From Massariosphaeria phaeospora (Eukaryota; Ascomycota; Dothideomycetes; Pleosporales), in NCBI GenBank assembly GCA_011032825.1, contig JAADJZ010000009.1, positions 930,001-994,000 of the forward strand: a stretch of DNA of 64,000 nt. The letters run 5' to 3'. Both the position numbers and the translations under genes were made by a program. Below the pieces are notes generated by a model. It saw only the letters and a program-made list of their open reading frames with translations, had not been told where the DNA came from and searched no databases. Positions 44,228-56,085 of the stretch are shown one piece after another (within the stretch, counting starts at the first letter, position 1; the number at the start of each line of letters is the position of its first letter).

Positions 44228-46107
44228 GAAGGGATGAGGATGAACTCCATACGGTGCTGTGTATTGCTCTATATCCAAGTCCAAAGATTTCATCTAATCC
44301 TACTCTTCCTTCTAATTCAGCGTCACCGTCAACGTAGCAGCAGCGTCCGCACTACCAGCCATTTTCCACTTCCATTTCCATCCATTTCCAAGTTGTCCAT
44401 GTCCATCCCCGTACTCCCCAACCCCACTCCTCGTCCAACAGTCAAACGTTCCACAACATGCCCCTACGCCCAATCCCTCGACCACCGCATCTCCACGTTC
44501 CGGCCACCGTGTCTCTTCCCACCACGCTCACCGCCATTTTCCCATGTATGTAAGACAGCCGTTCAAAAAAGCAAAGTAAGTAAGGAGCTGAAACGTGAGA
44601 CATACGATGAAGCCGAGGCCACTCCAACGTTCATCGGTCCGCAAATGAGTGAACCGCTACGTCACAAGCCTCTTACACTGCACTTATACAAATCCGAATG
44701 CTATCATCTTTTCTACGCAGAGCACCTCTTCAACCAGTGCATTATACTTATGTTGCAAAAACACCACAGGTCCACATACATACACACCATCTCACCGCCA
44801 GTACGGCTCCTGTCCTACCTACGCAAACAAAACATCAACATCGCATTGCATTGCATTGCATCGCATTACCTTGTAGCGCAGCACAACCCGCGCCGTACCT
44901 GCGTCGGCCGTCGTCGGCCGTCGCACCACACGAAAAGACAATTTATCGTGTGTACACATACGCATGCACCCGATCCGAGGCTTCGGAACCTGAGTGGGAT
45001 TGAGCTGGGCTGATGAGCTGAGCGGACTTTGAGCTGAGCTTGAGTGGAGTTTGTCCGCGCAGCAAATAACTAAACGATGCTGACGCTGACGGTTGCGGAT
45101 GGGAAAGTGGTATCAAAGTATGGGAAGGACTATAGCACAGGAACGTCAATAGACGCTCGTTCTCGCGACTGCCGAGCAAAAGTGCTTGCTTGCTTTGCTT
45201 TGTCGAAGGGCGATGGGCTGAGCTAGGGCTTGCAACGCGCCTACCTATTATGGCATGAACAGCAGAGGCAGAGGCAGTGGCAGTGACAAGTGACAGTGAC
45301 AACCGCAGCAGCGCCGACCCAACTCAGTGACGACCCAGGCCAGCCAGAGCTAAACCACCAACCCAACACGCAAGAATAATAAAGTCGAAATGGCGTGAAA
45401 TGAAGTGCGATGCGGATGCAATCACCTACCTACTTCGACCAGACCACACGATCCGATCCCGTCTGGCTGGCCTACGCAGCGCGTCAACTCCAACTCCACA
45501 TCAAGTAAATAAAAATAAATGCAAGATTCTTGAACGGCCTAATCATATCCATTTACACACTCTTGGAAACAAGATGCTAGACTAAGAAGACTCCACCCGC
45601 CATGCCTGATGGCCTTTTTGCCGATACACACGCACACATACACATACGCAAGAACAAAGGTAGACAAACGGTAAAGTAGACAAAGGAAACAACTCCAATC
45701 ATATCATGACGCATGCTAACCCTGGGTTGCGCGCTCCAGACTCTCCCAGCTTAGCTCAGCTCGCATCACTAGGTACAAGTACAACAAGACGTAAAGGCAG
45801 ACGAACGGATGTGGTGTATGAAAGAGAAGGCGGTATATTGTCAACGGGAAAAGCCCTACATGATGCTCTCTAACCCCACAAATCCATCCACCCACCCAAC
45901 TTGACAGACATGACACACGCCCACTCTGCCCCCTGCCCGAAGAGCTAGCAGAGCCCGAACCACGCAACCCAGACCTCAACGAGAAACAAAAGGGGTATGT
46001 ATGTGCAAGAAGCGCACAGAGGCGAGGCCTCCCACACACGCGAGAGAAGCGAAAAAGACGCCCAGACCCAAACTCATGATTGCGCGACTACGACAACTGC
46101 GACACGC
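44228..46107. other. Convergent intergenic region, 1.9 kb
   Basis: No supported gene; an open frame at 44234-45013 has no domain and low-complexity composition. Simple repeats: CATTGCATTG near 44845-44868 and GAGCTGAGC runs near 45000-45040. Confidence 0.5.
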
Positions 46108-47931
46108 TTAGAAGAGGCCAAAGAAGCGCTTCTTGTAGGTGCCGTAGCTGGGCGGCGTCTCGCCAGCTGGGGTAGCCGAGGGGGTAGCCGCGGGCGGCGG
46201 CGTGGCGCCGTAGATCTCGGACGGGGTGCCGGCAGGAGGGGCGGGGGCGACTGACGAAGCGCCCATCACGGGGAGAGCGGATGAGGCTGGCACGGCGACC
46301 TCGCTGGGGAGGGCGAAGGTCGGGAGGGTCGCGCTGGACTCAAGCGACATGGAGGCATCAGCAGGAGGGGAATCGGCGTCGGGGGCTGGGGTGGGGGTGA
46401 CGATGTAGGTCACGAAGCCCGTGGAGCCGGCGGAGCTGGGGAGAGTGCCGTTGGCGATGGGGTAGGGAGCAGAGGGAATGGCAGAGGGGATGGCAGAGCC
46501 GGCGGGAACTTCAGGGACGGCGGTGGGCGTCTCGACCTGGCCCTCGGTGACGGTGACGGTCTCCTTGGAGGTGACAGTAACGGTGACCGGGGGAGCGCAC
46601 TGGCCCTCGCCTGAGGGGCCGGTTGGGGTGATGACAGCGGAGCCCTCCTCGTTCACGGGTAGGACGGACTCGCCGCTGGCAGGAACGTCGGTGCCTGAGG
46701 GAGTTGGGTAGACAGTGATGAAGGCGGTCGTCGTGGAGGTGGACTGAACAACGGTGGTGCCGGTGGGTTCCTCGCCTTCTGGCATGACGCTGGCAGCCTT
46801 GGTGTTGGTCTTGGTAACGTACAGGGTCTTGTACTGCGTCTGGGTGATGGTCTGGACGATTTCGGTGGTGACGGGGTGGGCGGTCGAGCCGACACCGACA
46901 GTGTACACAAGAGTCTCGGTGGTGGTGCGGGTGAGGGTGGCGGTGGGCTCCTCAACCGGGTAGACGCCAGACTCAAGAGCGGGGGTCTCCTTGGGGCAGA
47001 CGGTGGTGGCGACCGGGACAACGCTGGTGATCAACGAGGTCGACTTGGAAGGGCAGTCGGTGACCTCAGGTGGGCACGCAGTGATGGTGAAGACCTGGGT
47101 AGAGTAGATGATGGAGGTCACATACTCGGTGAGCGTGGAGTTGAGGCCAGCCGAAGGAACGGCGGTGGGGTAGCTTGGGCTATCCGTGACAGGGAATGAT
47201 GGGATCATGATAGAAGAAACATCATCAGGGTTGACGGAAGAGGCTGGCACCTCTGGCACCTCGGGAACAGCAGCAGTGGGCGTGTTCACAGGGGCGGTGC
47301 CGCTTGGGCCCTCACCACCGGGCGGGTAGATTCCGCTAGGCTTGACCACCTCAGAGGATGCCGCAGACGAGGCAGATCCAGCAGGTACGTCGGGCACAGT
47401 AGGAGCAGTTCCGGTGGGGTAACCAGAAGCACCAGTTGGGGGGTAAACACCGCTGGGAGTGTCGATAACCTCAGAGGACGCCGCGGACGAAGCAGATCCG
47501 GCAGGCACATCGGGCACAGTAGGGGCAGTTCCGGTGGGAACACCAGTAGCACCAGGTGGGGGATAGACACCGCTGGGAGTGCCGGAGACAGCCGGGGTCT
47601 CGACAGGCTTGACTGCAGAGCTCGCTGAGCCCGTGCTGGCTGCAGCGGCGCTCGAGGAAGACGCGCTGGACGAAGCCGAGCTGGACGAGGCCGCGGCAGA
47701 CGAGGACGACGCGACCAGAGGGGGGCTCTCGTAGCTGTCTTTCGACGATGGCTTAACCGAAGGGGTCGCCACAGGGAGAGCAACGGAGCTCACGGATGGC
47801 AGCGGGTTGGGGGTGTAGGCCGGCGGGGCAGGCTGTTCATACCCGTAGCCTTCACGTTTTACGTGCTGGCGGCCATGGGAAGCAGCATCAGCCGCAGCGA
47901 GCGAAGCGAGGAAAGCAACGGTGAGCTTCAT
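46108..47931 (-). CDS. Secreted Ser/Thr/Pro-rich mucin-like surface protein
   Basis: Single exon, 607 aa. The N-terminal signal peptide (MKLTVAFLASLAAADA) is followed by a possible Kex2 site (HVKR) and a Ser/Ala/Pro-rich, presumably O-glycosylated stalk. A ~40-residue unit (PSGVYPPxGA...VPAGSASSAASSEV) is repeated two and a half times. The central part has a Cys-containing module (TEYVTSIIYSTQVFTITACPPEVTDCPSKS pattern, in outline) and two diverged copies, a layout common in fungal wall proteins. No GPI-attachment signal is visible; the protein ends in a short basic-aromatic tail (YKKRFFGLF). Probably a cell-wall or secreted protein. Its upstream region is unusually long. Confidence 0.8.
   Translation of the reverse strand: MKLTVAFLASLAAADAASHGRQHVKREGYGYEQPAPPAYTPNPLPSVSSVALPVATPSVKPSSKDSYESPPLVASSSSAAASSSSASSSASSSSAAAASTGSASSAVKPVETPAVSGTPSGVYPPPGATGVPTGTAPTVPDVPAGSASSAASSEVIDTPSGVYPPTGASGYPTGTAPTVPDVPAGSASSAASSEVVKPSGIYPPGGEGPSGTAPVNTPTAAVPEVPEVPASSVNPDDVSSIMIPSFPVTDSPSYPTAVPSAGLNSTLTEYVTSIIYSTQVFTITACPPEVTDCPSKSTSLITSVVPVATTVCPKETPALESGVYPVEEPTATLTRTTTETLVYTVGVGSTAHPVTTEIVQTITQTQYKTLYVTKTNTKAASVMPEGEEPTGTTVVQSTSTTTAFITVYPTPSGTDVPASGESVLPVNEEGSAVITPTGPSGEGQCAPPVTVTVTSKETVTVTEGQVETPTAVPEVPAGSAIPSAIPSAPYPIANGTLPSSAGSTGFVTYIVTPTPAPDADSPPADASMSLESSATLPTFALPSEVAVPASSALPVMGASSVAPAPPAGTPSEIYGATPPPAATPSATPAGETPPSYGTYKKRFFGLF
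47345..47590 (-). repeat. Two ~120-bp coding tandem repeats
   Basis: Near-identical direct repeats in the mucin-like gene (units about 47345-47465 and 47466-47587), followed by a partial third copy around 47300-47340. They encode the VYPPxGA...SAASSE unit and could expand or contract in frame. Confidence 0.75.
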
Positions 47932-50900
47932 GGTGATGATTCGACTGTTGCGGGTTCTTTTCTTGTGAGGGGTATGGCAAAGGCTTCAGAGTTCCTCAGG
48001 TGTGATACGGACGACAAGCGCTGAGTTTTGCGGGATATTGATGCTGCAAAGGGAACAGGGCAGAAGTCAATTCTGCGGAGCTGCTGTGGGGCCGGGAAGG
48101 AGTGACTGGAGTTGGTATAAAAGAGAGTAACCGTCTATAGAGACGAGAGCGAGTGTGTTGGAAAAGCCTTGCGGTGGACAGCAAACGGAGGTCAGGCCAG
48201 GGCGAGGGGGGCGGTATATAGCGACGCGGGTTGATTGCAGGAAGGCCGGCCAAGGAAACAATGGCGCGCACGGGCGGCCAGCCCCTGGCGGCTGTTAATG
48301 TTAATTTCAGCGCGGCCGGCCCCACGCAGGGACCAGTGAGCGTTGCTGGCGCAGGAACAGCTGCTGGGGGGCGATGCATGCGGCGCTGGCCACGGAGCCA
48401 GTCAGGGTGCGGCGCGGGCAGCGCTGGACGGTGGAGCCGCTCGGGGGCTGGCCAGCTCCACGCCGCGGCCGCTGAGAGGACGGCCAGGAGTGTCTGCGTC
48501 GTCGCCTTCGCCGCTGGACGGAGGGTGGGCTGCGTCCATGTCGTCCATGTGGTCGTCGTCGTGGTCGTGATGCTGCTGATGCTGTCCAGCTCTTCCTCGC
48601 TGCCATGCCTGTCCTGCCCTGCTCGTCACCCCTCCGCCGCCCGTCGCTCGCCGGCGGCCACCCGCAAATTGCGCTTCCCAGGCGCTTGGCCAGAATAGAA
48701 CAGGCCCTGTGCAGATCCGCCGTGCTAGAGCTGGATGCAGACTATGCAGATTGTCGCTACGGCGGGCGAGTACGGGGCGGGCGCGGGTACCTGGCAGCGT
48801 CGTTGTGCGATGTGCGAGAGGCACGATGCGGTGCGCGGCGGACGGGCGTCACCTCACCACGCTGTGTCGCCCGCGGGTGCGACAGCGAAAGCGACCCACG
48901 AGCGGTGCGGCCGCCGGCGAGAGGTGAGCTGGCCACGGCGGCCATGACTCCCACGCCGCCCATGAGTTGTTGATTCACTCGCTCGTGGCGCGCGCGGCGA
49001 TTGGCGTCATGTGCGTGAGGCTACTGAGCGTGTTTCACCCGTCCAGCCACCCAACCACCCAACCACCCACCAGACGACGGCGGCGAAATCTCCGGACCAG
49101 CCTTTGCCCGCTCCGCGCCCATCAATCACGGTGCAGCTGCGACGCTGGCCCGCCCTCGCTCGGCCCTCACCATCCAGAATTCAATTTTATTCTATCGCCT
49201 TGCTGGCCGGCGCAGACCCAGCGCTCGCAGGAATCAGGATTATGGTGATCATCGTCCCCGGCCGCATGAACGGGTGAACACAAACACAGCGTCGCGAGAC
49301 ACAGTCGCATCCCTCTGGGAATCCCTCTGTCTGACCATTGATCCATCGACATGCAAACGCTGCGAGACACCCACACATGCATGGGCACAGCCACCAAGAG
49401 GACCGTAGCCAGGACGCCCTCGCCAGACGGAAGCCTGACCAGCAGCACGAGAAGCACTCAGCGCATGAGGCATATACATAGCCTCCAGCACCGCAACATC
49501 GCAATGCTTAAAGACCTCAAACCTTCCCCCGGTACCGGTAGCGTCCTGGACCCTATCTCACCACGCAAGGTCGTCGACTCGGCAAGACGAGCGTTTCATT
49601 TGCGCAACGTGAAATAAATGACTTCTCACTTCCACCACCGCGCTGGCACCGCACGCCATCGACCCCACGGTCGAGCGAAACTCTCGTCGCTATCTCAAAC
49701 CCAGATGGACGTGAATCGTCGGGCTGTTTCTACCATGCTCCTATCGGTCCTTTGACCATCTCTACCACTAAACAATCTAGCTGTTTCTGATAAACATCTC
49801 CAAAACTCGGAACGATCATTTCACACCATAGGCTTTTCTTAGCACACGCGACAGTATGGGTCAGCGCCACGCCGCCGTCTGACTGCCTGCACCAAACACC
49901 CGTGATTGCCATCCTGCGAATAGAACTGTTGCATCCTACATTTCTCACCTCAGATTCCCCCAGTGATACGTACATCTAATCTATCAGACACATCTCTCTT
50001 CCTCGAATAGACATCTCTGCCGTTCTGTTTTACTCTGATATTCAGGGCTGCCAATTGAGTACTACTGTAGGTCCAGCTTCGAGGAAGGCGCACTAAATCT
50101 TGATCCCCGAAATAAGTACTCCGTATCATTCCGACTTTGGAGCAGACAACGACAGATAACACTCAGTCAAAATCTCGTGGCACCGGACTTCTTAAAGAAA
50201 CCTCACACCGAACTTCGATTCTGTTTTGTTGTCCGGACGGAGTTTGTTGGCATCCCCACCTAGAGCTCCTTCCTTTTCCCGCCTCCACCACACCACGACC
50301 ACGACCACATGTTCACGCATAACAACAACCCCTCCCATCAACGTTCGTCTCAGCCCTAAACAACCAAGTATCCACTCGCAGCCGCCGGAGCACTGCATGG
50401 CATCATACCAATGGTTCTCTCTCTCGTACCAGCGCATTGCCGTGTTTCGAAACAACACGAAACCGAGTTACAGCTTAATCACAAACCTACCGACGACGAC
50501 CGTCCCCTCACCACCACACTGATATGCTAGATAGCCACCTACAGGGCCATTGCCTCGGCAAGCTGCTTCTTGTATATCTGCCACACCATCCACGAACCCC
50601 GAACGCTCCGCATCCGCGCACACATCCCGGTCCCCCTCCCATCACTCCCCGAATAACTCCCACGCGACCCTCCTTCAACTATCTAGAACCTACTTAAGCC
50701 GACCGTCCCAGCTCTACCAAAGCCCAAAGCCCACGAGTCCGCCCATTCACCACTCGTGAACCATAAAACACACTTAACCCACCCGGTCCCCTCCCCAAAA
50801 GTCTCTCCAAGCCGCGTCCTTCACCCCTCGTAAAAACTCCATGCCCATCTCCATTCCCTACCACATACATACTTGTCCGTCTACCTCGTCTCTCGTTCCC

Positions 50901-52003
50901 ACCACTTAATTAATTAATCAATTACCCAAAGTCCGACCCATCATCCATCCCGAGCTCCGGACTTGGCGCTCGCGAATCGTGTTTCAACTTTCAACGAGGC
51001 TTGGGAACGGCTGCTTTGAGAGTGGACTATTACTTACCACATGTAGCTACGATAGTTCAATTCAGTTCAGTTCCGGAAAGCGCAATATAGAGAGAGGTAA
51101 AACAAAACGAACTCTTTCCGCATGCAGAACGGGCGTTCGCATTTATGTAGGTAGGCAGAGTGAGTATGTGATTTCCGCGTACCTCGCCGGGGTTTAGTTT
51201 AGGTAGGACGACGTTGTATGACCGGACCGGACCAGACCCAATCGTATATGGAGATTTGCGATTGCAGGTAGTGTGTAGGTAGGTATGTAGGAAGATAGGC
51301 ATGATTGCTTGTACTCCCTAGAGAGAGAGAGCTATACGAAAAAAAAAACAGATTTCTACTCAGTATGTATGCTAGCTTTTGCAAAAATTCACCGTCGCTG
51401 GAAAGACGAGGTAGCTTTCTGAAAATGCAACCATCGCTGCACAGCAAATACGACTAACTTCCAAAAAAGCTGAGCTGAGATGAGCTGGTGTCCTGCTGCT
51501 CTCTTCTCTTCCTACAAACTGGGGGGTATCCGTCCGTTTTCCCTTTTAGTCCGACCTTTTGTGTGTGCGTGTGTGCAGTTGCGTGCCCAGGTTACAACCC
51601 AGCTACCTGTGGACCTGTGAACCTGCGTAGCATAGTCGCGAAAGTCCAAGAAGACAAGCCATAGATGAATGCAAAAGCGAAAAAGATGAAAAGTAGAAAG
51701 AGATTTTGCAAAGCCCGTTGGTATCGATGTCCGCGCCTTTTTTCGCATGCCTGAAAAAAATCCACCCGCATTCTGAAATCTCAAGTCGTGATGCAATGCA
51801 ATCGAAGATGATGGAAAAGTTCGACGCCGGAGAGAAGCCCAAAGTGAAATGCATTGGTGTGCATGTTTGCGACCTTTTAGCCCGCCCACGTTTGTCGCCA
51901 CTAACGCCCGCTCGTGATAGTCTCAGCCCGATTCTAAACACTCAAGCTGAGCTGGTGTCCCACACCCTAGAGGAGGCGAAAGTTCACCGACCCAACAAGC
52001 TAC
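47932..52003. other. 4.1-kb gene-free region
   Basis: The longest stretch without a supported gene outside the transposon block. GC-rich up to ~49.2 kb, then normal to AT-rich, with TTAATTAATTAATCAATTA near 50909 and short GAGCTGAG runs near 51470. Competing open frames on both strands at 48.2-49.0 kb arise from GC content. It may hold unusually long upstream control sequence for the secreted protein or a non-coding RNA; neither can be shown here. Confidence 0.45.
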
Positions 52004-52969
52004 TCAGTACCCAAACTGTCTCCGCACCCAATGCTGATGGTACGACGAGTAGTCGCGCTCGCCCGACAGCCCAATCTGCCCCGCAACATTGTGGTACCCG
52101 TCTTCGTTCTTGCGAGCGCCCTGCAGATCGACCTTACCCAGCGCCTTGGGGTCTGCCTCCCACTTGGTGCGGCAGTACGGGCACGTCGCGTTGCCGTGCT
52201 TCGCAGCGATCCAGCTGTTCATGCAGTCCCTGTGCACGTTGTTGCCGCAGCCCGCCTTGCAGTACACAATCGCCTCGCTGCCGGGCTCGAAGTCGGTGTA
52301 GCAGATCGGGCATTCGCCTTCGATGGCCTTGCGGTTGCTGTCGGCGGCATCGGCGTCGGCGGCGCTGCTGGCGTCTGCGGTAGGTTTCGCGTCGGGGATG
52401 GGCGCTGCGTGCTGGAACACTGAGCGCAGCTCGGACGAGAGCAGAGCGAGTTGGTAGGCGATGGGCTCGGGTGCTTTGAGGACGCGCAGCATGACGTAGA
52501 GGATGTGCTTGCATTGGTTTCTCTTCTTTGCGTGTGGGCAGTCGCAACTTGGCGTGAGCCCGATGTGTTGCGTGTAGACGTTGCCGGTTGAGCCTGCCAT
52601 GACAACTTTCTCTTCGGGAACCTGCTCGGTGCCGCATCGCTCGCGGGAGAGGACGGTGAGTCGCTGTGTAAGCGCCCGCTCTTTTATCTCCAGGTAGCTC
52701 TGGGGCGCGTGTTTGCGGAGCCGGCGCAATCGCCTTTCTGTTGTCTGGACTTCGCAATCTGCGCCATTGTCCGCTGTCTTCTTGCCGTGCTTCTTTCTAG
52801 TTTGCTTCGGATGCTTCTCGATCGCGTTGTCAGTCTACTGGGTGGTAGACGGTGAGGTCTTTGTTTTCTTGGTCGGCGAAGTGTCATGCCAGCTCATGGA
52901 GCCGTCGTCGTCGTCATAGCTGACTTGCTTTCTCTTGCGGGCCGAACGCGGGGACAGCAGCTCAGGCAT
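52004..52969 (-). CDS. SWIM/RING zinc-finger protein (MEX-like ubiquitin ligase)
   Basis: The frame from ATG at 52969 (MPELLSPRSARKRKQVS) to the stop at 52006-52004 gives ~321 codons. It has a SWIM finger CDCPHAKKRNQCKH (CxCx6CxH) and a C-terminal RING finger (CPICYTDF...CGNNVHRDCMNSW...CPYC). This SWIM-then-RING order is that of MEX-type E3 ubiquitin ligases, so a ubiquitin-transfer role is inferred. An in-frame TAG (52837-52835) lies in the N-terminal linker. A 42-nt intron from 52838 (GTAGAC) to an AACTAG acceptor would remove it and keep frame, giving about 307 aa, but it lacks a good branch site. Downstream of the TAG the first ATG is late (MAGSTGNVY), just before the SWIM finger. The start is supported by the MSWHD segment typical of fungal members. 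Confidence 0.72.
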
Positions 52970-53718
52970 GTTGCTGGAAGCGGCCAAAGTGGATTCCATC
53001 TCGCCCTCTTGTGAGACTAAAGTGCGGTTGGGGTAATATGAGGGGCGTCCTATCCAGCGTAATTGTGGATGGGAAAGCTAAAGGTAGGATGGCAGTGGAG
53101 GGGTTGTTGTTTGAGTGGCGATTGGTAGCGGGGTCTTGGCAACCGCGGTAGCACGTGAGCCTTCCAAGCTGAAGGTGAGAGACGAGACCTAGAATCACCT
53201 TAAAATTGTTGTATTAGGGCGATCTTAATTATCTACTATATATATTTTAATCAACGGGAAATATCAATCATTCCACAAGAAACCTATACACGATATCTCC
53301 TGGGTCGTGAAGCGCGCGTTGCCTTGTTCGAGATGTCTCCTAGCTAGAGAATACAATTTCATCCCGTATGTCAGAGTTTCATTTTTTTTTTTTGCAGTGC
53401 AAGGTACAGTAAGTAATACTCTTCCTTACCCAATCACCATGTTTAGATCATTCGACATTTAGAATTAAGCCGTGTAGTTATACATGTCAACACTGCGTGA
53501 GTGAAGCATGGAGCATCTCTAGCATGAACTACCTGCACAGAGAACAGGGCCACTAACACTCTTTAAATCTCGTCATGATATTTTGGTAAGATAGGAATTG
53601 GATATGTTCAGATTTCCCACCTGCCCGTTTGATTGACGGGCTGGAACGCCAGCGCTATGCATGAAATAGAAACCCACAAGCCAGAATCCACGCCGTACTC
53701 CCATGGCTTGACGGCGTC
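52970..53718. other. Intergenic region
   Basis: About 750 bp between two minus-strand genes, AT-rich from 53200 to 53480 with a T10-plus run near 53384. No gene seen. Confidence 0.5.
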
Positions 53719-55730
53719 TTACTTCCTCATTCTCTTGTTACTCTTGTTGCTTAGCTGACTTAGCACGCTGGCACTCCTCTTGTGGCCAGCAGGCGTTGCC
53801 CGTCTGCTAACCGCTTCGCTTGTCTGTCTCGCAGACTGTGCTCGGGACTCGTCCTCCCCCTCAGCATCTTCGTCCTCTTCACCCTCTGCATCGACATCAA
53901 CGTCCCCGTCCCCATCTCCGTCTCCGTCCGCATCTGCATCGTCCTCTGCATCACCATCCCCATCTGCATCACCGTCCCCATCACCATCCCCATCATCGTC
54001 GTCCTCGCCATCTCCATCGACGTCTGGGGTTTCTTGAGAGTCTGGGATCTCCTGTCGGTTAGTCGGGGTACCATTTGTTGCCATGCCCTCAGTGTACCCT
54101 TCTCCTTTTATCTGACTTCCCCGACGCTCCTTCATAGCCTCGAGAACTCTACATTCTCCTTCCTCCTTCTCGCGCACTTTGCGGACGTCAAGAAGCTTGC
54201 TAACTTTGCTCACTAACTGCTCAAACACGTCTCCCACTCTGCTTGTGGGAATGCTGATAATGTCTGCAATCTCGAGCTGCGCCAGTGCTGCGGCGATCTT
54301 CTGGGTTTGGACGTTGGACTTCGCTTGACGCATCTTGAGCAATCTGTCTGAGCCAAAGGTGACGCCAGAGGTGAGCCGGTCGTGAGTTGACACGTTGAAT
54401 CGGTATTCTTGCTGCGGTGGAAGTGTACGGATTGGTGTTTGGATGGCTGGCTGTGCCATGCTCTGCTTCCTGCTTGCGGTACCAAGTTGTGAATGCCCGG
54501 CCGAAGTTGGGGTGGCCATGATGTCGTTGACCGAGATACTAAGTCGCCCGCCCCCCGCACCACCGCCAGACGCGCGCTTCTTGCTTCTGTCGGCCTGAAA
54601 TAGTTGTTGGAACAGGGCCGTAAGAGCCTGGGACGATGTGAATGAGGCCAGACCTGCGGATACCTGCTGGTTCGGCACAGGAGCCTCCAGTCGTGAACGT
54701 AGCTCCTCCCGCTCGGCATCCAATCGGTTGGCCGCCATGTTGATGCGCTGAAGCTCAGCTAGCAGGAACTCCTCCTCTTTGACCTCGTCCATGTTCCGAT
54801 TCATCAAGGCTGCCGCTAGGGATTTGCGATTGCGCTCCAACAGCGGATCGAACTTGCTGAGTATCTCGTAGGTGGCATACTGGTCGGCGTCCATTTGCAC
54901 TTCTGGAATCCGCAGCTTCATGAGTTTGGCGGAAATGTCGTAGAAACGTGCTTTGAGATCTTCCACTGAGCGAGCCTTTGGCGGTGCGAATGGGAGAGCT
55001 GCGAGTGCCTGGTTTAAGTCATCGTGCATGGTTTCGTCGGCCATGTGCGACTTTTGGGATGGCTGAAAATCATAGCGGTCCCATATGACTGCCCAGCGGT
55101 ACGAGAAGTCTTTGACCATGTCGAACAGATAGTCTGTCTCTTCTCGGCTCCAGTCATCGCTCCGCAAGTATGTGTCGTACTCGTCGTCTGAAAAGGTGGG
55201 CACGTCGACGCCAATGTTCCATTTGAGGTAGCTGGCGTCCGAGTACACAAATGGCGCACTGTTCTCGCTGTCCTCCATTTCCACGTCTTCTCCGTTCGGT
55301 AGATCGGCCTTGCGCTTCCAGTGTTTGAGGACGAGGCCGTCGTTGCGAGCGTGGTTCGTGAAGGGCAGCCGTATCCTGCACATGCTCAGTCAGTATTGTA
55401 TACAAGGTCGCTGGTACACAGGAAGGCCGTACCATGGCTTAACAGGCCCTGTACTCTGCCGTTTTGCTCGATACGTCTTCTTCTCCTCGTAGACGGCGAC
55501 CGGTGGAGGCCGTTCGCCATACAGCGCCGCGACTTCGCGCGCCACACCCTCTATGTATGCATTAGTCAAAGTCCTGAAATGCCTAGATGCGTTGGCAGCC
55601 ACCGGATTGACGTACGGATCTTCCTCGGCCCTCCAGCAGGTTTCGCGCGCTTCTGGATCACCGGTTTCTGGCCATCGCCGCCGCCGACGGGCAGTCCGAG
55701 CATGTCGCGCACATCACGGCCAGACGCCAT
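53719..55730 (-). CDS. SWC4: SWR1/NuA4 complex subunit SWC4 (DMAP1 homologue)
   Basis: Three exons (55730-55616, 55550-55433, 55375-53719) encode 629 aa. Residues 1-80 hold the conserved start (MASGRDVRDMLGLP, KKTYRAKRQ, KPWIRLPFTNHAR). The DMAP1/SANT region is at ~130-190 (YSDASYLKWNIGVDVPTF, DDWSREETDYLFDMVKDFSYRW). A helical part with ERNRKSLAAALMNRN follows, then the C-terminal SWC4 segment (RFNVSTHDRLTSGVTFGSDRLLKMRQ). SWC4/EAF2 is shared by the SWR1 histone-exchange and NuA4 acetyltransferase complexes. Residues ~530-605 are an almost pure Asp/Gly/Glu/Ala tract, longer than I expect for the family. The C-terminus is basic (KRSASVLSQLSNKSNKRMRK). Divergent from the GNAT gene with 355 bp between starts. 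Confidence 0.92.
53845..54035 (-). repeat. Hexanucleotide-like repeat encoding an acidic tract
   Basis: Imperfect GATGGG/GATGCA-type 3- and 6-bp repeats within SWC4, translated as (D-G/D-A)n. In frame, so length variation would be tolerated. Confidence 0.8.
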
Positions 55731-56085
55731 CGCGAGTTTGTCGCGCCTATTTGGCGATGCGCGAAAGGGTGAGGCAGGCGTTGGCTGATGGAGCTGCTGG
55801 GAGGGTGGGTTGAGGTGAGGTCGCGCGTTGAGTTTTGGCGCCGCTTGGGTGCGGAGGAGCAGGCACCTCCGACAATCTATCACGTGCGGCGCGGGGCTCC
55901 AGCCGTACCTACATGGACTGCTTCAACATCCTTAGGCGAAAGCTCGATAATAATTCACTCTTCGCCTGATACTGGTATTCGGTGTTGGTCTGCGTTCACC
56001 AGCCAGCACCTCCTACTCTTCTCTGCCCGGTGCTCTAGACCACACCACACAACACACCTAGTCAAGACAACCATCGCGGAACGCT
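55731..56085. promoter_or_regulatory. Divergent promoter (SWC4 / GNAT)
   Basis: 355 bp between divergent starts, so a compact shared promoter. A CACGTG E-box-like hexamer lies near 55880. No TATA box seen. Confidence 0.4.

Noticed and set aside
44234..45013. 259-aa frame downstream of the second SDR
   Set aside because: No domain, rich in Thr/His/Ser from simple-sequence DNA, lies in a 3' UTR-like region.
48231..48698. 155-aa frame in the GC-rich part of the 4.1-kb interval
   Set aside because: Competing frames of similar length on both strands; composition explained by GC content.
51706..52383. 225-aa plus-strand frame overlapping the SWIM/RING gene
   Set aside because: Antisense to the RING-encoding frame; Arg/Cys/Ser-rich low complexity typical of shadows.
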